Shown one piece after another: positions 33,203 to 40,247 of a stretch of DNA of 40,247 nt. The DNA is from Nitrospira sp. (GTDB lineage: Bacteria; Nitrospirota; Nitrospiria; Nitrospirales; Nitrospiraceae), in contig JANDJJ010000009.1 of NCBI GenBank assembly GCA_024330945.1, positions 1 through 40,247 on the forward strand, given 5' to 3'. The translations under genes and the position numbers were made by a program. Under the pieces are notes generated by a model, which was given only the letters and a program-made list of their open reading frames with translations, did no database searches and was not told where the DNA came from. Each line of letters begins with the position of its first letter. Position 1 is the first letter of the stretch.

Positions 33203-33946
33203 CTACGCCATCAGCATACCACCGTTCACGTGCAGCACGTGGCCGGTGATATAGGCCGCGTCGTCGGACACCAAAAACCGGACCGCCGCCGCAATGTCGG
33301 CCGGCGTTCCCAATCGTCCCAGCGGAATCTGTTTCTGAAGCGTCTCTTTGACGTCGGCCGGCAGCCCGTGAGTCATGGCCGTATCGATGAAGCCCGGAGC
33401 CACCGCGTTGACCGTGATGTTTCGGCTCGCGTATTCCCGCCCGACCGTTTTGGTAAACCCGATGACGGCCGCCTTCGACGCCGCATAATTGGCCTGCCCC
33501 ACGTTGCCCATCACCCCCACGATCGACGCGATGTTGACGATACGACCATACCGTTGCTTGGTCATCGTCTGCAAGACGGCTTTGGTGCAGTTGAACGTCC
33601 CGTTCAAATTGACTTGGAGCACCAGGTTCCAATCTTCGTCTTTCATGCGAAGCAACAGACCGTCGCGCGTGATCCCGGCGTTGTTCACCAAAATGTCGAT
33701 GCGTCCCCATGCCTTGAGGACCCGTTCGGCCATGGCCTTGGCATCGCCGGCTTCCGCCACGTTCACCTTGAGATTGAGTGCCTTGCGCCCCAATCGCTCG
33801 ACGGCGTTCACCGTTTCGTCGGAACGACCGGGGTCGAGATCCGCGACGGCGACGTCGGCCCCGGCCTCCGCCAACCGTTCGGCTATGGCGCGACCGATCC
33901 CTTGAGCTGCGCCGGTCACAATCGCGACCTTTCCCTGTAGCGACAT
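33203..33946 (-). CDS. fabG: 3-oxoacyl-ACP reductase
   Basis: [68 protein letters not shown]. Confidence 0.95.
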   Translation of the reverse strand: MSLQGKVAIVTGAAQGIGRAIAERLAEAGADVAVADLDPGRSDETVNAVERLGRKALNLKVNVAEAGDAKAMAERVLKAWGRIDILVNNAGITRDGLLLRMKDEDWNLVLQVNLNGTFNCTKAVLQTMTKQRYGRIVNIASIVGVMGNVGQANYAASKAAVIGFTKTVGREYASRNITVNAVAPGFIDTAMTHGLPADVKETLQKQIPLGRLGTPADIAAAVRFLVSDDAAYITGHVLHVNGGMLMA

Positions 33947-34022
33947 GATCACCCTCGTCTTTGTTGTTGAAAGCGCTCTTGAGCCCGGACTCTCGCCTCT
34001 TTCCGAAGACCTTTCGAACCCT

Positions 34023-34961
34023 TTATCCGCTGAGGCCTTTCAACGTCGCTTCAAGCGAGCGGGGATCATTGACGTTGAAAAGTCGGGCTTCGGGAAGAAT
34101 ACGTTTGATCAGGCCCGTCAGAACGGTCCCAGGTCCCACTTCCACGAAGGCGGTCACTCCCATCCGCGCCATGGTCTTGATCGTCTCGACCCACAACACG
34201 GGCGACGGCAATTGCCGAATCAGCGACGCCTGTATCTCGCTTGCCTTTGTAATCGCCCGCGCTTCCACATTGTTCACCAAAGGCACCATCAAATCTGACC
34301 ATCGAACCGACGCGACGTCGGCGGCCAATCGATCGGCCGCTTTCTGCATCAACGGCGTATGAACCGGTACGCTCACCGGAAGGGGAATCGCTTTTTTGCA
34401 ACCTTTGGTCTTGGCAAGTTCGATCGCCCGTTCCACCGCCGCCTTCTCTCCGGCGATCACGATTTGTCCCGGGGAATTGAAATTCGCCGGAGCGACGATC
34501 CCGACCGACGACGCTTCTCGACAGACCTCATCAACCACATCAATCCCCAATCCGAGCAACGCCGCCACGAGACCGGACCCCGGAGGAACGGCCTCCGACA
34601 TGTACCGGCCGCGTTTTTGAACCAGCGCCACCGCATCCCCGAACGACAGGCCGCCGGCCGCCACCAGCGCCGAGTATTCGCCCAAACTGTGGCCCGCCAC
34701 CGCCACGGGCGCGATGCGCGCCGGCTCCAAGGCCTTCCACGCGGCAAGACTACAGACCAACAGAGCGGGCTGGGTGTATTCGGTCATGTTGAGCCGTTCG
34801 ACCGGCCCTTCAAAACACAAGGCCGCGCAGTCGTATCCGAGCACCGTCGAGGCCTCGTCATACAGACGTTTCAGTTCCGGATGAGCCTCGTACAACGCCT
34901 TGCCCATCCCGACGGACTGCGATCCTTGCCCCGGAAAGACCAGACCGATCCCTTGTTTCAT
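34023..34961 (-). CDS. fabD: Malonyl-CoA:ACP transacylase
   Basis: 312 aa; GLVFPGQGSQSVGMGKALYEA, VAGHSLGEYSALVAAG. Confidence 0.96.
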   Translation of the reverse strand: MKQGIGLVFPGQGSQSVGMGKALYEAHPELKRLYDEASTVLGYDCAALCFEGPVERLNMTEYTQPALLVCSLAAWKALEPARIAPVAVAGHSLGEYSALVAAGGLSFGDAVALVQKRGRYMSEAVPPGSGLVAALLGLGIDVVDEVCREASSVGIVAPANFNSPGQIVIAGEKAAVERAIELAKTKGCKKAIPLPVSVPVHTPLMQKAADRLAADVASVRWSDLMVPLVNNVEARAITKASEIQASLIRQLPSPVLWVETIKTMARMGVTAFVEVGPGTVLTGLIKRILPEARLFNVNDPRSLEATLKGLSG

Positions 34962-35120
34962 GAGTCGTTAGATATCGTAGAAATCTTCTGGAATGTCAAC
35001 GGGAAAAGTTCCGTGGCGCGATCGTCTTCCCGTTCCCGGCGGTCGGCGGTCCCGCACGCCCTCCCGCACCATGCCGTCCCGTGCCGCTACGCGCATACGG
35101 ATCTCAGATCTCATCTCTCA

Positions 35121-36101
35121 TCACCATCGAATCATCGCCGAAGCCCAGGTCAGCCCCGCTCCGAACGCTCCGAGCATGACCATCGATCCTTCTTTGATTC
35201 GTCCCGTGCGCACCGCTTCGTCCAGCGCGATGGGAATCGAGGCCGCGGACGTGTTGCCGTAGCGATCGAGGTTGAACATCATTTTTTCAGACGGAAGACC
35301 GAGCCGCTCCGTCACGGCCGTGAGGATCCTGACATTGGCCTGATGCGGCACATACAGATCTATGTCTTCCACTTTCAAATTGTTCGCCGCCAAAGTCTCA
35401 CGGGCGATCTCTTCAAGGGTCCGCACGGCCACTTTGAAGGTCTCGTGCCCCTTCATCTTGATGTACTGCATCTTCTCGGCGATCGTTTTTTCGGACGAGG
35501 GATTGCGCGAGCCTCCCGCCGGGACTGTGATGAGTTCACTCAAATGGCCGTCGGAACGAAGATGCGTGGATAAGATGCCGCGCCCGCCGTCCTCGTCGCC
35601 GGCGCTTACGACCGCGGCCCCGGCGCCGTCTCCGAAAAGGATGCAGGTATTGCGGTCCGTCCAATCCGTGATCGCGGACATGACCTCCGATCCGATCACC
35701 AAGACGTGACGCATGCCCGTTTTTATATAGGCGTCGGCCACCGACAGCGCGTAGACGAATCCGCAACAGGCCGCGGACACGTCGCAGGCCGCCGCCCTCG
35801 TCGCGCCGAGTTGATGCTGGACCAAACAGGCCGTCGACGGAAGGGGATAGTCGCCGGTGCACGTCGCGACCAAGACCATGTCCAACTCCGCCGCCGACCG
35901 CTTTGCCGCCTCCAGGGCCCGCTTTCCGGCCTGGACGGCCAGATCGGAGCAGGCTTCTCCCTCTCCCGCGACGCGACGTTCCCGGATGCCCGTCCGCTCG
36001 CGAATCCACTCGTCCGACGTCGCGACCAATCGCTCGAGATCCGCGTTGGCCAGCACCTTGGCCGGCACGTACGAGCCCGTTCCGGTGATCCGAGCCCTCA
36101 C
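35121..36101 (-). CDS. fabH: Beta-ketoacyl-ACP synthase III
   Basis: From GTG 36101: VRARITGTGSYVPAKVLANADLERLVATSDEWIRERTGIRERR; DVSAACCGFVYALSVADAYI; overlaps plsX stop (GTGA). Confidence 0.95.
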   Translation of the reverse strand: MRARITGTGSYVPAKVLANADLERLVATSDEWIRERTGIRERRVAGEGEACSDLAVQAGKRALEAAKRSAAELDMVLVATCTGDYPLPSTACLVQHQLGATRAAACDVSAACCGFVYALSVADAYIKTGMRHVLVIGSEVMSAITDWTDRNTCILFGDGAGAAVVSAGDEDGGRGILSTHLRSDGHLSELITVPAGGSRNPSSEKTIAEKMQYIKMKGHETFKVAVRTLEEIARETLAANNLKVEDIDLYVPHQANVRILTAVTERLGLPSEKMMFNLDRYGNTSAASIPIALDEAVRTGRIKEGSMVMLGAFGAGLTWASAMIRW

Positions 36102-37117
36102 GTTCGCGCCTCTGCGGATGAAGAGGCGAGGCTTTCCTCTATATTGCGTTGGATCAGCTCGCGCACGCGACCTTCGGCCATGCCTTTGGCTCGGCGAATC
36201 GCGTTTTTGATGGCTTTCGCCGAGGACCGCCCATGGCAGATCATGGTAATGCCGTTGACGCCGAGCAGCGGCGCGCCCCCGAATTCCGCGTAATCGATCC
36301 GCCGTTTCAGTTTCTTGAGCGGCCCCGCGATCAGCGGATAGGCCACGCGCCCCGACCACGATCTGGACAGCTCTTGCTCCAGCAATTTGCTGATCGTTTC
36401 GGCGACGCCTTCGGATATTTTTAAGGCCACGTTCCCGATAAACCCGTCGCAGACGACGACGTCCGCGATACCGCTGTACACCTCGCGTCCTTCGACGTTA
36501 CCGATGAAGTTCAAGGAGCCAGCCTTCAAGAGCTTGAACGCTTCTTTGGTAACTTCGTTGCCTTTGCTGTCTTCTTCGCCGATGCTCAACAACCCGACGC
36601 GGGGATTCGGCTTGCCGAAAAGGTGTTTGCCGTATTCATTGCCCATAACGGCAAACTGAAACAGATCTCTGGCGCTGCAATCGACGTTGGCCCCCACATC
36701 GAGAATGATCGCCTCGCCGGAGACGGTCGGCAAGCTGGTCGCGATGGCCGGTCGTTCGACGCCTTTCGTCAATCCCAACACGAAGAACGACGCCACCATG
36801 CTGGCCCCGGTGTTGCCCGGACTCACCACCGCATCGGCCTCTCCATTTTTGACCATCGTAGTGGCGACCCAAATCGACGAGTCCCGCTTTTTTCTGACCA
36901 CGGCCGCCGGCGATTCATGCATTGAGACGACCTGCGACGCATGGCGGATGGAGACCCGGCCGTCGCGACAACCCAATCGGCGGCATTCCTGCTTCAGAAG
37001 AGCCTCGTCGCCGACGAGAATGACCTCGACGTCCGCCTCTCTGACGGCTTGGAGGGCGCCTTCGATGCAGGGAGCGGGGCCGTAATCTCCCCCCACGGCA
37101 TCAAGCGCGATCTTCAT
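36098..37117 (-). CDS. plsX: Phosphate acyltransferase PlsX
   Basis: MKIALDAVGGDYGPAPCIEGALQAVREADVEVILVGDE...SPGNTGASMVASFFVLG. Confidence 0.95.
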   Translation of the reverse strand: MKIALDAVGGDYGPAPCIEGALQAVREADVEVILVGDEALLKQECRRLGCRDGRVSIRHASQVVSMHESPAAVVRKKRDSSIWVATTMVKNGEADAVVSPGNTGASMVASFFVLGLTKGVERPAIATSLPTVSGEAIILDVGANVDCSARDLFQFAVMGNEYGKHLFGKPNPRVGLLSIGEEDSKGNEVTKEAFKLLKAGSLNFIGNVEGREVYSGIADVVVCDGFIGNVALKISEGVAETISKLLEQELSRSWSGRVAYPLIAGPLKKLKRRIDYAEFGGAPLLGVNGITMICHGRSSAKAIKNAIRRAKGMAEGRVRELIQRNIEESLASSSAEART

Positions 37118-37383
37118 GCATGGCATGCTGCTCACAACCGGCACCAGACAAGTTCGTTTTCCAGGTACGGCGGCTTGTGCTCCCCGGCCGGCGTCGAGCG
37201 TCGGACCCGCGGACCCGAGCTCCATGAAGGACGGCGGACCCTTCCGCTCTCCGCCCCACAACAGCCGTCGCCGTCAAAAACGTCCGCCCCGGCAACCTGG
37301 GATGTGTTGAAAGCCGATCCCGAACGATCGTTCGGCCTCGCCTCAAGGTTGGACCGACGCCGTCGAAGGCCGGAGCCATTCCT

Positions 37384-37569
37384 TCAAGCCTCTTCGACTC
37401 GAATGACGGCCTTGCCCTTGTACGTCCCACAATTCAAGCAGGTGTAATGCGGCAGTTTCAATTCATGACACTGGGGACAGACAGACATCCCCGGCGGCGT
37501 CATGCGCAGTTTCTGGGTGCGGCGTTGATCGCGTCGCGCCCGCGAGTGTTTATGTTTTGGATTTGGCAT
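37384..37569 (-). CDS. rpmF: Large ribosomal subunit protein bL32 (zinc-binding C+ form)
   Basis: 61 aa; MPNPKHKHSRARRDQRR...CPQCHELKLPHYTCLNCGTYKG. Confidence 0.95.
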   Translation of the reverse strand: MPNPKHKHSRARRDQRRTQKLRMTPPGMSVCPQCHELKLPHYTCLNCGTYKGKAVIRVEEA

Positions 37570-37602
37570 CGTGACTCCTTCATTGTACCGCCGCCGGTGC
37601 GC

Positions 37603-38202
37603 TTAGCGGCTTGCCGGCCCCTGATTTGTTCGTCTCAGGCCGCGCAGAGCCTGAAAGGGGCCTCCCACGGATTCGGCGACGCACCGGCACGGCCCCTCGT
37701 TCAAATCTTTCCCGCATTGCGGGCAAAGCCCCAGACACTCCTGCTTGCAGAGCGGATGCATCGGCGAGGCCAGAATCAATTGCTCCCGCAACATCGGAGC
37801 CAATTCGAGATGATCGCCGGAGTAATAGTAGAGATCGTCGTCGGGCTCTTTTTCCGGCTTCACCTGAACGGCCGGTGCCGTTTTCTTCCTCGATGCGGCC
37901 TCATGTTTCACGGCGGACGCCGCCGGCTTACTCTCCCGTTCATACGTCGCGTGGATCGCGAACGCCAAGGGATCGTCAAAATCTTTGAGGCATCGGACAC
38001 ATTGACGAATCGCCGTTCCTTCGACGACTCCGGTCACGCAGATAGTTCTCCCGACGACTCGGAAATCCAGCCCGACGGCCAACGTCCCGCGAAGCGCAAG
38101 ATCCGCCTCGGTCAACCCCAGCTCTTCCGCCGTCAGATCGCCGGACAGCGACCGAGCATGGGCGACAATATCCGACACTTTCGGCGTCAACAGATCCATC
38201 AT
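37603..38202 (-). CDS. DUF177/YceD family protein
   Basis: MDLLTPKVSDIVAHARSLSGDLTAEELGL...GVVEGTAIRQCVRCLKDFDDPL...CKQECLGLCPQCGKDLNEGPC; directly upstream of rpmF. Confidence 0.88.
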   Translation of the reverse strand: MMDLLTPKVSDIVAHARSLSGDLTAEELGLTEADLALRGTLAVGLDFRVVGRTICVTGVVEGTAIRQCVRCLKDFDDPLAFAIHATYERESKPAASAVKHEAASRKKTAPAVQVKPEKEPDDDLYYYSGDHLELAPMLREQLILASPMHPLCKQECLGLCPQCGKDLNEGPCRCVAESVGGPFQALRGLRRTNQGPASR

Positions 38203-38262
38203 GCCCTCCGATCGCGCGCCGCTTCCCCGCTTTGAGCACACGGGCTCCGTCGCTCGCACTCA

Positions 38263-38517
38263 TTACCGCTCTTCCGCGAAACTGATGATCGCGATATGCC
38301 TGGCGCGTTTGACGGCGACCGTCAGCTCGCGCTGATGACGCATGCAATTCCCCGAAATGCGGCGCGGCACGATGCGCCCCCGTTCGGTCAGAAAGTTTCT
38401 CAGCAGGCCGGCGTCCTTGAAGTCGATCGGCATCTTGTCCACGCAAAAGCGGCAAGGGCGCCTGCGCTGAAACAACCTGCCACCCCCGCTGCGTTCTCCT
38501 TCGCTGCTCCGTTCCAT
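38263..38517 (-). CDS. rpsR: Small ribosomal subunit protein bS18
   Basis: 84 aa; [63 protein letters not shown]. Confidence 0.96.
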   Translation of the reverse strand: MERSSEGERSGGGRLFQRRRPCRFCVDKMPIDFKDAGLLRNFLTERGRIVPRRISGNCMRHQRELTVAVKRARHIAIISFAEER

Positions 38518-38541
38518 TCCCCGCCTCCTCGTTCTGCGTGA

Positions 38542-38943
38542 CTACCCTTGTTCATCCATGTCGTAGGCCAGGTCCTCGTGGTTGACGGGGTCCGTCACGC
38601 CGGAGGCGCCGTCCTGTTTCTTGGGCAAAAAAGTGACGCTCTGCGCGACGACTTCGTGTTTGCTTCGCTTCTGGCCGTCTTCCGTTTCCCATCGCCGCTG
38701 CTGAAGCCGCCCCTCGACGATCACACCGTTCCCCTTGCTGAGATACTGGCCGCAATGTTCCGCCTGCTTGCCGAACACAACGATGTCCACGAAACAGACT
38801 TCTTCTTTCAGATCATCCCCCTGCTTGAACCGGCGGCCCACCGCCAGGCCGAAACTGGCCACCGGCGTCCCGTTCGGCGTATAGCGCAGTTCGGGATTCC
38901 TCGTCAGATTGCCCAGCAGAATGACTTTGTTAAACCCTGCCAC
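38542..38943 (-). CDS. ssb: Single-stranded DNA-binding protein
   Basis: GTG start 38943: VAGFNKVILLGNLTRNPELRYTPNGTPVASFGLAVGRRF...; overlaps rpsF by 14 nt. Confidence 0.95.
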   Translation of the reverse strand: MAGFNKVILLGNLTRNPELRYTPNGTPVASFGLAVGRRFKQGDDLKEEVCFVDIVVFGKQAEHCGQYLSKGNGVIVEGRLQQRRWETEDGQKRSKHEVVAQSVTFLPKKQDGASGVTDPVNHEDLAYDMDEQG

Positions 38944-39286
38944 CGTCAACCCCCACGGATTCTTGCGCCACCGGCTCCGACGGCCGTCGCACCGGCAACT
39001 CTTTTTCGTGCTGGACGGTGAGAAATTTGATGATATTGTCCTCAAGCCGATAAGCCCGTTCCAACTCACCCACCGTCTGATTCGGCGCCTTGAAATAGAA
39101 ATAGGCGTAGGTGCCTCTCCGTTCGCGACGGACTTCGTACGCCAGTTTTTTCTTTCCCAGATTCTCGACCTTGATGAATTGGGCGCCGGCCTTATCGGCC
39201 ACGCTCTTCATTTTCTCAATGAGCGCGGTCGTTTCCTCATCCGAAAGAGACGGACGAATAATAAAGAGGGACTCGTAGATCCTCAT
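38930..39286 (-). CDS. rpsF: Small ribosomal subunit protein bS6
   Basis: MRIYESLFIIRPSLSDEETTALIEKMKSVADKAGAQFIKVENLGKKKLAYEVRRERRGTYAYFYFKA. Confidence 0.95.
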   Translation of the reverse strand: MRIYESLFIIRPSLSDEETTALIEKMKSVADKAGAQFIKVENLGKKKLAYEVRRERRGTYAYFYFKAPNQTVGELERAYRLEDNIIKFLTVQHEKELPVRRPSEPVAQESVGVDGGRV

Positions 39287-39367
39287 AACGGCAATCCTCC
39301 TGGACAAAGGCCCCCGAACCGGTCGGGAGCGAGGGATAGGGCGCCTGTCCGGCGCAATCGGCGAGCG

Positions 39368-39397
39368 ACCGTAGCACAAGGTCGAAACGACTGTCAA
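39368..39397 (-). promoter_or_regulatory. Sigma70-like promoter for the rpsF operon
   Basis: Reverse strand TTGACA (39392-39397), 18-nt spacer, TACGGT (39368-39373); about 80 nt upstream of rpsF. Confidence 0.5.
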
Positions 39398-39476
39398 TAA
39401 AGGCACCTCCTGCGAGGGTCGTGGAAGCCCGTGAGGCGTCAGCCCCCTCGTTAGCCGTGCTAGACTCGTACGGACG

Positions 39477-39926
39477 TCAGAGGCCTTCGATGATCTTTTT
39501 CACGCCCTGAACGCACTCCCCTTCCCCTCCTGCGTGATGGGAGTGCCGGCTTTGGGAGCATGGGGCACTTCACGAGCGACGCACGACCTCGATACCCTGA
39601 TCGCTATTGGTCACACTGACCGCCCTCAACTCTTGAGAGCCCTGAAAGAGTACGGATTTGTAGAGGGTGCCCACCGGGCGGAACACAGCCCAATGATCAG
39701 GGGTTCCCACGTTCGATTACGACGTGGAGCCATCCCGGTCGATCTCATGCTCCCAAAGGACGACCACGATCGGACCTGTCTGAGCCGGCGTCGGCACTAC
39801 GTACTCGGCAACCGGTCCCTGTGAATTATTTCCCCGGAGGACTTGGTGAGTCGCAAATATTACCGACTGGGCTCGGCCCACTCCCTGATCCTCCGGCAGA
39901 CCAGGCGGACGGTGGCTCGCCGATAG
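39477..39926 (+). pseudogene. Degraded nucleotidyltransferase-family gene
   Basis: Frame reads SEAFDDLFHALNALPFPSCVMGVPALGAWGTSRATHDLDTLIAIGHTDR...VDLMLPKDDHDRTCLSRRRHYVLGNRSL-stop-IISPEDLVSRKYYRLG; family-like motif ISPEDL continues after in-frame TGA at 39822 and no good start codon upstream. Confidence 0.55.
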
Positions 39927-40247
39927 AAGCAGGTAGCGCCGCAGCACGATGAGACGCGAGCCTGTGTGCAGTGGATCGCCTCGCAAGCGGTTCCGCCTCC
40001 GGGGCCCTCCCCCCGGCCTGTGAGGATAGGTGCGGAGGCATCGCCCGTCACGCTGCCCACAGCCCCCACTGGTTCTCCCACTGGTTCACCAACCTACCCG
40101 GGACGTCGTGTCGCTTTCATGTGCCCCTGCTCGTCTCATCATGGTTGGCCAGCGACGCCATGGCGCCTCGCGGCTCGCGTTTCAGCGGTGGCGAAGCCCA
40201 GCGACGCCGTCCGTTGGACACGCTTGTTGGGCCGGGCGTCGCGCGCC

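Noticed and set aside
39430-39460. GGCTAAC...GGGCTGACGCC on the minus strand as a second attC-like core
   Set aside because: The left half resembles an attC arm but no complementary right arm could be found.
40065-40088. Tandem CCCACTGGTTCT / CCCACTGGTTCA
   Set aside because: Only two 12-nt copies with one mismatch; too short to call a repeat array or CRISPR.

Overview
The window is a dense, mostly minus-strand bacterial chromosome segment. Its gene content (ATP-citrate lyase aclA/aclB, aconitase, monomeric isocitrate dehydrogenase, a soluble-type fumarate reductase, sucCD and a five-subunit 2-oxoacid:ferredoxin oxidoreductase) indicates a chemolithoautotroph using the reductive TCA cycle. 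It fits Nitrospira/Nitrospirota; that taxonomy is inferred, not searched. From left to right: (i) the rTCA operon (1-11734, minus) with a good sigma70-like promoter at 11782-11810; (ii) a mixed block (12-18.6 kb) with an HExxHxxGxxH metalloprotease next to an HExxE protein, mutM, a dual-specificity phosphatase, zinc-ribbon proteins, an FkbM methyltransferase and an Rsm22/METTL17-like protein; (iii) the oxidoreductase operon (18.7-22.9 kb); (iv) a folate/C1 block with a small MetV-like zinc protein, queF, apaH, panB, metF and folD; (v) an NHL-propeller protein coupled to a Cys/His-rich protein, and a PilZ protein; (vi) a continuous minus-strand ribosomal/fatty-acid cluster (rpsF-ssb-rpsR-DUF177-rpmF-plsX-fabH-fabD-fabG-acpP-fabF-rnc-ppi); (vii) a degraded right edge with a nucleotidyltransferase pseudogene and a possible partial integron attC-like site. 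No tRNA, rRNA, CRISPR array or intact transposase was recognised. Most of the window is conserved core metabolism. The more unusual signals are the inverted/direct repeat upstream of the acl promoter, the metalloprotease pair, the stand-alone MetV-like domain, the Rsm22 cysteine motif, the NHL + Cys/His-rich unit, and the right-edge attC-like structure.
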